A stretch of 51,900 nt of DNA, from positions 1 through 51,900 of the forward strand of contig CAJQQR010000099.1 in assembly GCA_905480545.1 (NCBI GenBank), given 5' to 3'. Under the pieces are notes generated by a model that did not search any database, was not told the DNA's origin, and was given only the letters and a program-made list of their open reading frames with translations. Numbering within the stretch: the first letter of the stretch is position 1; each line of letters opens with the position of its first letter. Made by a program: the position numbers and the translations under genes. This DNA is from an uncultured Pirellulaceae bacterium. GTDB lineage: Bacteria; Planctomycetota; Planctomycetia; Pirellulales; Pirellulaceae. This document shows positions 1 to 9,190 of this stretch, one piece after another.

Positions 1-358
1 GATTCGATGCAACGCTGGTCCGGCTTGTATTCATCGGAATGAATTCCGTGACACCAACCTCCGTCAGCTTTTCAATCAAAAACTTCTGCCGATCACTCTT
101 GGGCAATGGAGCGGCGATCAGCAAGTCGAAATCGAGTTCGCGATTGACCTCGTGCTTGTCAAGAACGTCGACGGTGACGATCTTCTTGGTCATTCCTGCA
201 AGCGTGGCGGAAAACTCGTTTCCAGAATTGTTAAACAGCGTGACATTGTCTCCCGTTTTGGCTCGCATTACGTGGATCAAATGATGGCTCTCAGAGTCGG
301 ATAAGTCGAGCGAGATTCCGACTTCAATTTCTTTGTCAGAGTAAAATCGATTCGACAT
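1..358 (-). CDS. rsmE: 16S rRNA (uracil-1498-N3)-methyltransferase RsmE, N-terminal part, cut by window edge
   Basis: Reading the minus strand from the ATG at 358 gives an open frame to the window edge, about 119 residues. It begins MSNRFYSDKEIEV and continues through SHHLIHVMRAKTGD, a glycine/asparagine turn, then LLIAAPLPKSDRQKFLIEKLTEVGVTEF. The RFY start, the HHLxxVMR segment of the PUA-like domain and the K-x-E-LTEVGV segment opening the SPOUT domain are hallmarks of RsmE, which methylates U1498 in the 30S subunit decoding region. The SAM-binding trefoil knot lies outside the window. The gene is divergent from the membrane protein at 562. No strong Shine-Dalgarno is seen. Confidence 0.88.
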   Translation of the reverse strand, partial: MSNRFYSDKEIEVGISLDLSDSESHHLIHVMRAKTGDNVTLFNNSGNEFSATLAGMTKKIVTVDVLDKHEVNRELDFDLLIAAPLPKSDRQKFLIEKLTEVGVTEFIPMNTSRTSVASN

Positions 359-561
359 TTCGAATGGTCTTTCGGGATCAGTCTTGGAAATGACGTTAAA
401 TACCAACGATTTAACTGGGCGAAATCCAGTAAAAATACCAGACAAATAAGGTTTTTGCCACGATAATTCATCCCACACACGAATGTCTAAAACGCATTCT
501 AAATGCGCAGCCGATCTGTGAATGATCCGCAAAATCAACTAAGTTAAGGGATTCATGACTT

Positions 562-1281
562 ATGGGTCAAACAAGTCCAAGATCTAATATGAATTCAAAT
601 TCGAATAAGCAAACCGTAAGTACGGAATCGGAAACAATCGAGGTGGATCTCCGCGAGCCGTTGCTTGCGGCTGCGTTGGCGTGGCTTTGTCCCGGTGCGG
701 GACACTTGTATCAGCGTCGGTACCGTAAGGGCGCCCTGTTCATGATTTGCATTCTCGGAACTTTCTTTTTCGGATTGATTTTGGGGAATGGGCACGTCGT
801 CTATGCTTCTTGGCGTCCGAACGACTATCGTTGGCAGGCGATCCCGCAGCTAGGAATGGGATTGCCCGCGTTCCCAGCGGTAATCCAAAACTTGAAAGTT
901 CGTGACGGCGGCGACCCATACATGGTCACAGCATGGCGATTTCCACGAGGCCATCGAAAGGCGTTCCAAATCATGTCTTCGGAGGAACGCGAACGCTATG
1001 CCGAAGATATGAAGAAGAATGAATTCATGGCCAAGCCATTGATGGATGGCTTTATGGCACCGCCGGACGGTGAGCTTTCGACCAACGACGCGGATGTCTT
1101 GGCGATGTGGACTGCCGAAACGCAGCACGGCTTCGAATTAGGGACTTTATACACCGTGGTTGCTGGATTGCTAAACATTCTCGCGATTTACGACGCGTTT
1201 GCCGGTCCGGTTTTGCCATCAGAAGACGAAAAGAAAAACAAAGAGGATGAATCAGATGAGTCTTCCTCAGGCAATTCTTGA
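562..1281 (+). CDS. planctomycete membrane protein of unknown function (DUF6677-like)
   Basis: This is a 239-residue protein with an unstructured N-terminus, then a segment around LLAAALAWLCPGAGHLYQRR and a hydrophobic stretch at about 55-75. A second hydrophobic stretch lies at about 195-215, and the tail is acidic and Lys/Glu/Ser-rich. The 'PGxGHLYQ-RRY-KG' pattern is typical of small membrane proteins with a TM2-like hairpin, and the whole resembles a planctomycete-specific family I associate with DUF6677; that assignment is from memory and moderate. The start at 562 is used, but an in-frame ATG at 589 is equally possible because the first residues are low complexity. A second small membrane protein follows in the same direction. 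Confidence 0.7.
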   Translation: MGQTSPRSNMNSNSNKQTVSTESETIEVDLREPLLAAALAWLCPGAGHLYQRRYRKGALFMICILGTFFFGLILGNGHVVYASWRPNDYRWQAIPQLGMGLPAFPAVIQNLKVRDGGDPYMVTAWRFPRGHRKAFQIMSSEERERYAEDMKKNEFMAKPLMDGFMAPPDGELSTNDADVLAMWTAETQHGFELGTLYTVVAGLLNILAIYDAFAGPVLPSEDEKKNKEDESDESSSGNS

Positions 1282-1364
1282 AATGCTGTCGATTGACAAC
1301 GTAGGAAAACAGCCGCATGGCTTCAGAAGAATTTAGTTCGTAAACCGGTTTGGACGACCTCAAC

Positions 1365-1610
1365 ATGTTTGACGTTAGTATTTTTAGTTCGATCGGCAAT
1401 CTTTTCATGCCGTACCTTTTTGCGTCATTTTGGACGGGGCGTTGGTGGTATGCGTTGCCCTTGATCGTCAGCATCAGTCTGGTCTACGGTGCGACCCGGC
1501 ACGAGCATCTTGTGCCGATACTGGTCAATGCTTACAAATCTGCCGTCTGGGTCCTGACGTTTATGGCGATCATCTTTATGGTGATTTGGGTTGTCGGAAT
1601 TAGTCTTTGA
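1365..1610 (+). CDS. small membrane protein, unknown function
   Basis: An 81-residue protein from the ATG at 1365; an in-frame TTG at 1350 would add five residues. Two hydrophobic segments are visible, around FASFWTGRWWYALPLIVSISLVYGA and near the C-terminus (WVLTFMAIIFMVIWVVGISL), with a short polar RHEHLVP loop between. It lies 83 bases downstream of the preceding membrane-protein gene on the same strand and may be co-transcribed with it. I do not recognise a named family with certainty; the length, topology and position recall small planctomycete membrane proteins paired with the DUF6677-like gene. Function cannot be given. Confidence 0.6.
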   Translation: MFDVSIFSSIGNLFMPYLFASFWTGRWWYALPLIVSISLVYGATRHEHLVPILVNAYKSAVWVLTFMAIIFMVIWVVGISL

Positions 1611-1811
1611 ACTTGAAATGGCGGTGTTGTTAACTGCACATCTTGATTGCCTACAATAGAAATTGGTTGATGGCTTTTGGAGGGTGGTGTGGCTGAGGGC
1701 TCGCTTGACCCCCGGATTCTAATTGCCTACGTCTCGAATTGAAGAATAGCAAATAGTGTTGTTTCGACGATTCCTGCGAACTTTAAATTTTGGTTCTCGA
1801 AAATATTCCAA

Positions 1812-3197
1812 ATGAAAATTGTTGTCCTTGGCGCCGGAACGGTAGGAACCGAAATTTCAGATTTGCTTTGTCGAAACGGGCATAGCGTTACCGTTGTCGA
1901 CGCCGATCCCGCTCGAACTCGGAAGATCGATGAAACATTGGACGTGCGGGGCATTACCGGGTCTGCCTCTCAATCTTCGGTGCTCTTTCAAGCGAACGTA
2001 AATTCATGTGACCTTTGCCTTGCGGTGACCGGTGTCGACGAAGTCAATATGATTGGGGCGAGCATCGCAAAACGCATGGGTGCGCATCGGTGTGTGGCTC
2101 GAGTCTATTCGCCGGTCTATCACGATCTTTCTACATTCGATTATCAGCGACATTTTCAAATTGATCGATTCCTAAGCCTTGAGCAGTTGACCGCGCTGGA
2201 GTTGGCTCGAGAGATTCGAAGTCGGAATTCTGCGATTATTGAGCACTTTGCAACCGGAGACATTGAAGTTCAGGAAATTGAGGTCACCGAAGAGTTGATT
2301 TGCGGTAAACCCTTAAAGGACTTGGGGCTTCCCAGTTCGATACGAATTGGTTCAATTTCGCGGGATGGGCAAACATGGGTTGCGACGGCAAGCGATAAGA
2401 TCCAGTTGGGCGACGTCCTTGACGTCGTTGGGAAACCTGAGGATCTTGATCGGACTAAACCGATGTTCAGAGCCAAAAAGAATCAAAAGCAATTTGTAGT
2501 GATCGGTGGAGGTGGCGAGACCGGCTACCATTTGGCCAACATGCTCGAATCGAATGCGTTTTCTGTTGTTTTAATCGAAAAAGATTCGGCGCGATGTGAC
2601 TGGCTTTCAAACTCGTTACCTGGTGCGACGATTTTGCATTGTGATGCAACGGCTCGACAGATTATGGAAGAGGAGCGTATTGCGGATGCTGATTTTTTCG
2701 TTGCATGCACAGGCGACGATGAGAGTAATATCATGGCTGGTGTCGAGGCAAAAGAAATTGGCGCCAAAAAGATTCTCTCGATCGTCGGACGTCCTGATTA
2801 CGGAAACGTTGTGGGGAAGATCGGAATCGACTTTGCCGTTTCCGAACGGCAGGTAATGGCCAAGCAAATTCTCGGCTTGCTCAATGGCAAAAATGTGATT
2901 TCGAAGTATTTATTGGCCGATGGACGGATCGGAATATACGAAATTGAAGTCGAGGATGAATCGCAGGCCGTTCTAATGAACCTGAATGATTTGCCGTTGC
3001 CCTCGCCATGCTTAATCGCAGCCTTAATGCGTGATCGATACTCGCGAGTTCCGGAAGCGGGTGACAAGTTGATGCCCGGTGACATCGTTATTGCATTTAT
3101 CGACGAGTCCTATGTTGATGAAGCGTTGCCTTTATTCCAGCGTTCTAACGTCAGCACTGTAAAAATGAAGTCAAAAAAATCGGCTTCTGAAGATTGA
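1812..3197 (+). CDS. trkA: Trk-type potassium uptake regulatory subunit TrkA
   Basis: The 461-residue protein has the expected tandem layout of two RCK_N Rossmann domains, each followed by an RCK_C domain; TrkA is normally about 455-460 residues. The first dinucleotide-binding loop is GAGTVG at residues 7-12, and the second is GGGGETG at about residues 231-237. TrkA binds NAD(H)/ATP on the cytoplasmic face of Trk/Ktr potassium channels and gates K+ uptake. No trkH/ktrB membrane subunit lies next to it in this window. The start ATG at 1812 leaves only one residue before the first beta strand (KIVVLGAG), as in the family. Just after the stop, 3215-3229 can form a 6-bp hairpin. Confidence 0.93.
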   Translation: MKIVVLGAGTVGTEISDLLCRNGHSVTVVDADPARTRKIDETLDVRGITGSASQSSVLFQANVNSCDLCLAVTGVDEVNMIGASIAKRMGAHRCVARVYSPVYHDLSTFDYQRHFQIDRFLSLEQLTALELAREIRSRNSAIIEHFATGDIEVQEIEVTEELICGKPLKDLGLPSSIRIGSISRDGQTWVATASDKIQLGDVLDVVGKPEDLDRTKPMFRAKKNQKQFVVIGGGGETGYHLANMLESNAFSVVLIEKDSARCDWLSNSLPGATILHCDATARQIMEEERIADADFFVACTGDDESNIMAGVEAKEIGAKKILSIVGRPDYGNVVGKIGIDFAVSERQVMAKQILGLLNGKNVISKYLLADGRIGIYEIEVEDESQAVLMNLNDLPLPSPCLIAALMRDRYSRVPEAGDKLMPGDIVIAFIDESYVDEALPLFQRSNVSTVKMKSKKSASED

Positions 3198-3214
3198 ACC
3201 TGCACCGGTATCCA

Positions 3215-3229
3215 GAACGAGAATCGTTC
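3215..3229 (+). other. short hairpin downstream of trkA
   Basis: GAACGA and TCGTTC form a perfect 6-bp stem with a 3-base loop, 18 bases after the trkA stop codon. No T-run follows, so it is not a canonical intrinsic terminator. It may slow transcription or protect the 3' end, or be chance. Confidence 0.3.
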
Positions 3230-3392
3230 GGAAAATGCGTTTCAATGAAGGGGATTTCCCTTATCAGAGAGTCGTATCAATCCTTGTGAGTCATTGGGCA
3301 TCGGAGTTCTGGTGTTCAAGCATGTTCTTATCGGATTGATCCGCGATTATAATTTTTGGTGCTTTCGCGTTCTTTCCTTCTGAGGCTTTATC

Positions 3393-4493
3393 ATGAAACA
3401 GAATTCACGAACTACCCGTCGAAAGTTTGTTGCGGCAACGACAGCTCTTGCTGCGACAGCTGCCGTTCCATCATTCAGCCCGGCCAACGTTCATACAAGC
3501 AGTCGCACGGACAAAGAAATCGTTGTGGGCGAAGGGGACTTCCAATACAAAGTCGAGCATGCGTGGCCTGAGCTTCCCGGAAAGTATTCATGGCAAACGA
3601 CTCACAATGTTGCTGTCGATTCGGCAAACAATCTCTATGTGATTCATGAAGGAATTCAAAAATTAAAAGATCATCCATCGATATTCGTGTTTGATCCCAA
3701 GGGGAAATTTATTCGGGCGTTCGGCAGCCATTTCCAAGGTGGCGGACACGGAATCGAAGTTCGGAAAGAAGGTACCGAAGAATTTCTTTATGTTTGCGGG
3801 TATCAACAGGTCAAGTCGTTCGAAAAGATGACATTGAAAGGCGAAACCGTCTGGAAACAAATGGCGCCAATGGCGTCTGGTGTGTATGCGAAAGAAGAGG
3901 ATACGAAACCAGAAAAGAAATGGGGGCGGAACCGTTTCATGCCAACCAACTTCGCCTTTTTAGACGATGGTGAATTCCTGTTGGTGGACGGTTACGGAAG
4001 TTTCTACGTTCATCATTACGACAAAAACGGAAAATGGAAACGACATTTTGGAGGCCCAGGTAAAGGCGAAGGAAAATTTTCTACACCGCACGGTATTTGG
4101 GTCGATCACCGCAATAAAAACGAGCCCCAGATCGTCATTTGCGATCGGGCCAATCATAAAATTCAGTTCTGTGATATGGAAGGGAATTACAAATCGACGA
4201 TGACTGGATTTGGTTTGCCCGCTAACGCCGACACCTACGAGAATCTTTTAATGATTCCGGAGTTGCATGCACGTGTGACGTTGTTGGATGAAAATAACCA
4301 AGTCGTGGCAAGGCTGGGGGATGATGTCAATCGGATCACTTCCGACGCAAAAAAAAGCATTCGCAGCGATTCAAAGAAGTGGTTGGACGGAAAATTCGTA
4401 CATCCTCACGATGCATGCTTTGACAAAGAGGGCAATATCCTTGTTGCGGAATGGGTTCGAACCGGCCGCGTAAGCAAGTTAACTCGAGTTTAG
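3393..4493 (+). CDS. Tat-exported NHL-repeat (six-bladed beta-propeller) protein
   Basis: The 366-residue product opens with a twin-arginine signal, TTRRKFVAATTALAATAA, with arginines at 9-10, so export of a folded protein by the Tat system is expected. The rest consists of NHL-like blades with recurring patterns such as NVAVDSANNLYVIH, FAFLDDGEFLLVDGY, PHGIWVDHRN and PHDACFDKEGNILVAEW. This resembles the peptidyl-alpha-hydroxyglycine alpha-amidating-lyase-like and SMP-30-like propellers that are common in planctomycete periplasm. The ligand or enzyme activity cannot be told from sequence. A GAGG motif lies 8-9 bases before the ATG and supports the start. The uracil-DNA glycosylase gene follows after 30 bases. 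Confidence 0.82.
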   Translation: MKQNSRTTRRKFVAATTALAATAAVPSFSPANVHTSSRTDKEIVVGEGDFQYKVEHAWPELPGKYSWQTTHNVAVDSANNLYVIHEGIQKLKDHPSIFVFDPKGKFIRAFGSHFQGGGHGIEVRKEGTEEFLYVCGYQQVKSFEKMTLKGETVWKQMAPMASGVYAKEEDTKPEKKWGRNRFMPTNFAFLDDGEFLLVDGYGSFYVHHYDKNGKWKRHFGGPGKGEGKFSTPHGIWVDHRNKNEPQIVICDRANHKIQFCDMEGNYKSTMTGFGLPANADTYENLLMIPELHARVTLLDENNQVVARLGDDVNRITSDAKKSIRSDSKKWLDGKFVHPHDACFDKEGNILVAEWVRTGRVSKLTRV

Positions 4494-4523
4494 TGTCTAA
4501 CCCGATTTGGACAGAATGCATTC

Positions 4524-5348
4524 ATGAATAAAAAAGCTATTCTTCAGTACCTCTCATCGATCGCGGATTCGGGCATCACTGATTTGCCGAACGCCACAGA
4601 TGCAATGCAATCTAAAATCGCCCAATCATTCGAAGCGACACAGAGGTTGATTGACTCAAAAGAGGGTGATGAGCCTTTGGTAGAGACGGTTTCTGAATCT
4701 GAGATGCCGCTACCCGATTCTCAAAAAATAATGAGTGCAATGCCGCCGACGCAGAACGTTGGTTCCAAGTTTTCGATCGGTGAGAAAATGGCTGGGTTGG
4801 AAGTATTGCAGCGTGAAGTTAAGGGGTGCAATCAATGTCGAGAATTAGTGGACAATCGAATTCAAACGGTTTTTGGTGTCGGTGACCCGGATGCGAAACT
4901 GTGCTTTATGGGTGAAGCGCCGGGCGCTGATGAGGATCGACAAGGCGAACCGTTTATCGGTGCGGCGGGACAATTGCTGAATCGAATTATTGTCGCTTGT
5001 AAAATGAAACGTGAAGAGGTCTATATTTTGAATACCATCAAATGCCGACCTCCAAACAATCGTAATCCAACCGAAACGGAGTGTGGCAATTGTCGTCCGT
5101 TTTTGAATCGGCAACTGGAACTTCTGCAACCGGAGTACATTTGCTGTCTAGGTGGAATTGCCGCCAAGCATCTGTTGAGTACGGAATTAAGCGTTGGACG
5201 ATTGCGAGGGAGGCTGCACGACTATGAAGGGATTCCGGTCGTCGTGACCTATCATCCGGCCTATCTATTGCGAAATCCAGATGCGAAAAAAGACGTTTGG
5301 GCCGACATGAAATTCTTGATGAGCGAAATGGGCCACGACATCAGTTAA
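4524..5348 (+). CDS. uracil-DNA glycosylase, family 4 (iron-sulfur type)
   Basis: This 274-residue enzyme removes uracil from DNA as the first step of base excision repair. Family-4 signatures are clear: [23 protein letters not shown] at residues 130-152 (water-activating and uracil-binding loop), [13 protein letters not shown] at 170-182, and HPAYLLRNP at 244-252 (DNA-intercalating loop). The [4Fe-4S] ligands are probably C102 and C105 (CxxC) plus C174 and one of C187/C190. About 95 residues of polar N-terminal extension precede the catalytic domain, which is common in bacterial 'SPO1 DNA polymerase-like' members. The gene converges on the M50/HlyD gene, with 128 bases between stops. Confidence 0.93.
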   Translation: MNKKAILQYLSSIADSGITDLPNATDAMQSKIAQSFEATQRLIDSKEGDEPLVETVSESEMPLPDSQKIMSAMPPTQNVGSKFSIGEKMAGLEVLQREVKGCNQCRELVDNRIQTVFGVGDPDAKLCFMGEAPGADEDRQGEPFIGAAGQLLNRIIVACKMKREEVYILNTIKCRPPNNRNPTETECGNCRPFLNRQLELLQPEYICCLGGIAAKHLLSTELSVGRLRGRLHDYEGIPVVVTYHPAYLLRNPDAKKDVWADMKFLMSEMGHDIS

Positions 5349-5476
5349 GAACCGCATGAAAACATTACACCGCTGGTGAGAGGTGCATGGTGCAGATGCG
5401 GGTAACAAATGCTTTGGGCTGACAATTTGCCAATTAATCCTTGGCGCCCTCTACCGATTTGCGTTAGAAATTGAGA

Positions 5477-7720
5477 CTACAAATCGAAATTGAAGGTTCG
5501 ACAGAAGAAACGCCAGGCTCTTTGACCAATGGTTTTGGAACCCGCGTTGATTTTGGCAAAACCAGTCATTCCAATTTGGATGCGGGGATCGTCTGATTCG
5601 AACGGGGCCCGAATCGGGAACGTGGCACTTTGAGGAACGTCTTCGCCTTGGTCGTTTTTCTGAGTGACTAATGGCCCGCCGTATTGGGCCGAGACATTTG
5701 CCGGTGCTTTCTTTAATTCGATCGGCGAAATTTCCATCAGCTGTGATTCAATCCGAACCCCTGGAACCGCTTTCAATTGCAATTCGACTCGTTGGCCTTG
5801 CGCGATAAACTCCATAACTTCTTGATCAACCAGAAGCACAGCGCGGTGTTTGTCCTTTTGATACGAACGAACAATTTGGCAGATTTCTGTTTTGATCGGC
5901 AAGAAGGCACCTACATTTGATTTATCAATCGGGTAACCGAACCAATTGCCCAGCCGTTCCTCGCTTTTTTGTTTTTGGAGGTACTTTGGTGGAACGATTA
6001 CGCCATCTGTCGAAGCCGAAATCAGCAACTTTTTCTTCTTTTGCTCCAGTTGTAACAACTGTTTGTCCAAAGATCGTATCAGCTCTTGGAGGGGGCCAAT
6101 CTGGTAACCCAAATCAGAGTTTTGGCGTTCTCCTAACCTTGCAACATTCAGCCGAGCATCTGTTTGTCCCCGCTGAGTTTCTAGTTTGGCGATTTGCAAA
6201 TCAAGATCTAGGTTCTTCAATTCGATAATCGGATCGCCGGCCTTTACGGTGTCACCGGGTTTGACATGCACAATCGAAATCATTCCAGGCTCGGCAACGT
6301 CCACCGGGACAGCATCATCCGATTCGATGTAAAACGCACATGAGATTTGATAGGGGAGAGGAATGAAAAAGATTCCAGCAATGATCGCGATCAAAACCAT
6401 TGCCGTAACGAATGCTCTTGCTTTTTTCACTTTATCCAACCTACCCGGAACATAAAAAAACTTGGTCAACTGCACGATCGGCTGACCGACCAAACCCCAC
6501 AATGCCATTAGGGCCACGAACTGCCCAAATATCTTCAAACCGTAAGGCTCGAGCAAATTATAGAGAAACCAAAAGATCGCCAGCGCAATCACCCAACGAT
6601 ACGCAGCCGCTGCAATCGTATAAAGTGCAAATAGCCATTGATTTCGTTGAGGTAAAAACGGGTCTGGGGTTTCTGGCAAACCGAGACACCATTTACCCAT
6701 TTTTCGCCGCAGAATGCTCTGAGCCTTTTGCCGTAGGTTTGGAATCTCCAGCAAGTCCGAAAGGATGTAGTAGCCGTCGTAACGAAGTAGCGGATTGGCA
6801 TTAAATAAAATCGTACTTACCGAGCTGACGAACATGATATTCAAACAAATGTAATTCAGCATTCCTGGCTCTGAAAACCACCAGATAAACGTACAAATCG
6901 ACGCGAGTACGACCTCGATGTACATTCCAGCGGCACCTATAGCGGCTCGCTTCCACTTGCTGGGCAGCATCCAAGAATCGCTGACATTACAGTAAAGACA
7001 GGGCGTAAAGACCAAAAACATCACGCCCATTTCATGGCATTCCCCACCAAACCGCTTGCACGACATCCCATGACCGAATTCATGAAGGACTTTGGTGCAA
7101 CCCAAAACAAGGAACAGCCAAATCCAATTTTCGCCGGCAAAGAACTGCTGAAAGCTTGGTAACTTGGAGGAGAATACATCGAACTGAACGAGCACCAGCG
7201 TTCCGGCTGAAAGACAAACCAGCAAGCAGACGATCAATGCCGGAATGGTAAAAAACCATCCCATCCATTGATCGAGCCAGTTCAGAATTCGGTCTGGATC
7301 AAAGCCTTTAAATCGAATGGCGAGCACATTGCTCAACGCCGCCATCCGTCGTTTCTTTTTGTTCTCATGACCACGCAAGTTGAGCTGGACACCCTGACCG
7401 GGCGCATTGGAAACCAGAAGCGAATTGCTAAATAACATTCCAATGAATTGCTGCAATTCGGCAAGCGTAATTTTTTGAGGTGCAAAATCCCGTTCAAACG
7501 ACCGTTTGATTTCGTCGGCACTTTTTGTTCCGTCGAGCATGTGGAAAAGCTCGAACTCTTCGTCTTCAAACCGATAATATTTCAGGCTGAGAGGGTCTTT
7601 GACGACATTGTATTCGCGGCCTTGATACCGGTGCCGAGTGTAAATCAAATCCGCACGTTTCTTCAAACCGATGGCTCGGCTTGAACTTGACACCATGCTG
7701 CTATTCTGCGGCTCGCTCAT
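5477..7720 (-). CDS. PqqD-like / M50 zinc metalloprotease / HlyD-like membrane protein
   Basis: The 747-residue protein (ATG at 7720; a TTG at 7738 would add six residues) fuses three modules. Residues about 25-105 resemble a PqqD-like peptide-binding domain (YQGREYNVVKDPLSLKYYRF). Residues about 155-445 form a multi-pass membrane domain with the site-2-protease zinc motif HEFGH at 213-217 and a second conserved patch NANPLLRYDGYY. The C-terminal third is a periplasmic HlyD/biotinyl-lipoyl hairpin with VKPGDTVKAGDPIIEL, a coiled coil and a closing beta-barrel. This architecture is known in planctomycetes and in peptide-export or processing systems. The role is probably handling an exported peptide or protein, but no partner ABC transporter or radical-SAM enzyme is adjacent. 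A DUF481-like barrel gene lies upstream on the same strand, 255 bases away. Confidence 0.85.
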   Translation of the reverse strand: MSEPQNSSMVSSSSRAIGLKKRADLIYTRHRYQGREYNVVKDPLSLKYYRFEDEEFELFHMLDGTKSADEIKRSFERDFAPQKITLAELQQFIGMLFSNSLLVSNAPGQGVQLNLRGHENKKKRRMAALSNVLAIRFKGFDPDRILNWLDQWMGWFFTIPALIVCLLVCLSAGTLVLVQFDVFSSKLPSFQQFFAGENWIWLFLVLGCTKVLHEFGHGMSCKRFGGECHEMGVMFLVFTPCLYCNVSDSWMLPSKWKRAAIGAAGMYIEVVLASICTFIWWFSEPGMLNYICLNIMFVSSVSTILFNANPLLRYDGYYILSDLLEIPNLRQKAQSILRRKMGKWCLGLPETPDPFLPQRNQWLFALYTIAAAAYRWVIALAIFWFLYNLLEPYGLKIFGQFVALMALWGLVGQPIVQLTKFFYVPGRLDKVKKARAFVTAMVLIAIIAGIFFIPLPYQISCAFYIESDDAVPVDVAEPGMISIVHVKPGDTVKAGDPIIELKNLDLDLQIAKLETQRGQTDARLNVARLGERQNSDLGYQIGPLQELIRSLDKQLLQLEQKKKKLLISASTDGVIVPPKYLQKQKSEERLGNWFGYPIDKSNVGAFLPIKTEICQIVRSYQKDKHRAVLLVDQEVMEFIAQGQRVELQLKAVPGVRIESQLMEISPIELKKAPANVSAQYGGPLVTQKNDQGEDVPQSATFPIRAPFESDDPRIQIGMTGFAKINAGSKTIGQRAWRFFCRTFNFDL

Positions 7721-7915
7721 GCAGTCAACTCGTGGCAAAAACTGTTACGGCGGCACAATCCGCCAGCACTAATTTTTTTTTCGCTTGTAGAGCTTGGTGA
7801 GTTCGCTGGCGTCTTAATGCCTTGAACCAAAGTGGGTTTGATGTCTGTTGGGCTCCACGCTTGGGATGCCAAGTGTCGAAAGGACAGAATCCAATGCCTC
7901 GGCAAAGGCGATACC

Positions 7916-7929
7916 ACCGCCAAGGCGGT
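7916..7929 (-). other. hairpin downstream of the DUF481-like gene
   Basis: ACCGCC-AA-GGCGGT forms a perfect 6-bp inverted repeat about 47 bases beyond the stop codon of the minus-strand barrel gene. No T-run follows in either direction, so a terminator role is uncertain. The rest of 7721-7975 contains no recognisable gene. Confidence 0.3.
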
Positions 7930-7975
7930 TTCGGCGATCAAGCGACCGTGTTGCGTGAGGTTGCCTTGCACCGAT

Positions 7976-8890
7976 TTAGAACTTCCAAAGTAAAAGCAGA
8001 GAATAAAAAATGTCGTTCGCTTTTGCACCGTCTGGCGTACTGTCGTAACGATCGTTCACATTTAGTTTTAAGCTAAGATTAGTTTCTTCGTCCAGTAAGT
8101 ACTCCCACGAAAGATCGGTAATCAAACGATAATCGGTAAAGTCTTCCCAGCTGGGAAAATAATCGACCGTGAGTTCCAACTTTTGTTTCCTTGAGAGCTG
8201 CCGGCGATAATCCAGTCCAAATAATGCTTCCGGTATCCATTCGTTATTCACGCCACCGATTTCTTTGGTTGCACCCGCACCGACGCGCCCTTTCAACATT
8301 TGGATGTCACTGTCGAAAAACTTGTAACCAAAACCGCTGTTCAACGTGACTTGCAAATCAAAGGGTCTAAAGTCGTCGTAAAGGTAAGTGTTTTTCAGGA
8401 ACCATGACCATGGCGAACCGTCACCAAACTTTCTTTCCCAATCTAAATTCAGTCGAGCGTTGTTTGCGACTAATACGTCATTGCTTTTGTTGTTGATGTA
8501 TTTCAATCCGATTTTTGCGTCTGTAGAATCGGTGCTACGTTTCATGTCAAAACCACTGGTTATGTTGAACGATTGAGAGTTCCCGGAGCCTCCATTGATG
8601 CCCAGCTCCGCACTGCTCTCCCAAGAAGACCATTGGAACCAATCATTCATCGGTTCGTTTACCGCCTCCGGAAAATTTGCGGGCGGGTTAAGTATGCCTG
8701 GATCGATGGGTCCGGCTTGTCCATCCGGTCCACCAGAGAATTGTCGTGTCATTTGCTCCGGTTGAATTGTCTCGGTTGACGGTAAGGGGCCAACGTTTGG
8801 ATCGTTGAATTGGTCTTGCCCAAAGGTAGAGCAAGTGGTCATCAAGAGGATTCCGACGACGGCGAATGCACTGGATTTTAGTGGCGACAT
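7976..8890 (-). CDS. DUF481-like (YdiY family) outer-membrane beta-barrel protein
   Basis: From the ATG at 8890 the product is 304 residues with a Sec signal peptide (MSPLKSSAFAVVGILLMTTCSTFGQ). An ATG at 8929 would put 13 residues before this signal and is less likely. After a Pro/Gly/Gln-rich linker, the remaining 220 residues alternate hydrophobic and polar positions (SSAELGINGGSGNSQSFNI, DAKIGLKYINNKS, LNLDWERKFG) and end in LLLLWKF. A terminal Phe is the classical Bam-complex signal of outer-membrane barrels. The pattern matches the DUF481 / YdiY 'salt-induced outer membrane protein' family, whose function is not established. It is divergent from the GT2 gene. Confidence 0.8.
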   Translation of the reverse strand: MSPLKSSAFAVVGILLMTTCSTFGQDQFNDPNVGPLPSTETIQPEQMTRQFSGGPDGQAGPIDPGILNPPANFPEAVNEPMNDWFQWSSWESSAELGINGGSGNSQSFNITSGFDMKRSTDSTDAKIGLKYINNKSNDVLVANNARLNLDWERKFGDGSPWSWFLKNTYLYDDFRPFDLQVTLNSGFGYKFFDSDIQMLKGRVGAGATKEIGGVNNEWIPEALFGLDYRRQLSRKQKLELTVDYFPSWEDFTDYRLITDLSWEYLLDEETNLSLKLNVNDRYDSTPDGAKANDIFYSLLLLWKF

Positions 8891-9070
8891 AGGATTGGTG
8901 AAGAGAATGGTGTGAGTAGTGTTGGGCATAGAAAAGCCCGGGTAGAAAAGGGGTTTTAACGCTTAGCTCTTGTAGCAAATTTGAACTTCTCTACGCAAGC
9001 CGATTCCAGCTTTTGCGTAAAGCTAGCACTAAGAAGCAGGTGTTCTACGAATGAGATTGCTGAAAACGTG

Positions 9071-9093
9071 GTGCCGAATTAAAATTCCGGCAC
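9071..9093. other. imperfect inverted repeat in a divergent promoter region
   Basis: GTGCCGAATT-AA-AATT-c-CGGCAC forms a 10-bp stem interrupted by one bulged base. It sits between the divergent barrel gene (start 8890) and glycosyltransferase gene (start 9191), 98 bases before the latter. It could be an operator or an untranslated-leader hairpin. Nothing else was recognised in 8891-9190. Confidence 0.35.
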
Positions 9094-9190
9094 TAACAAG
9101 AGAACGGAATTGGAACGCGGTGCGCTGATTTAGCCACCTTCGTACTAACAACTTTTCTTATACTTCTAAACTTAGCAAACGGCGTGAAAC

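Noticed and set aside
3215..3229. Intrinsic terminator after trkA
   Set aside because: Stem is only 6 bp and no T-run follows; kept only as a hairpin.
7717..8028. 103-codon open frame on the minus strand overlapping two genes' ends
   Set aside because: It is in another frame over the 3' end of the barrel gene and the 5' end of the M50 gene, and has no coding character of its own.
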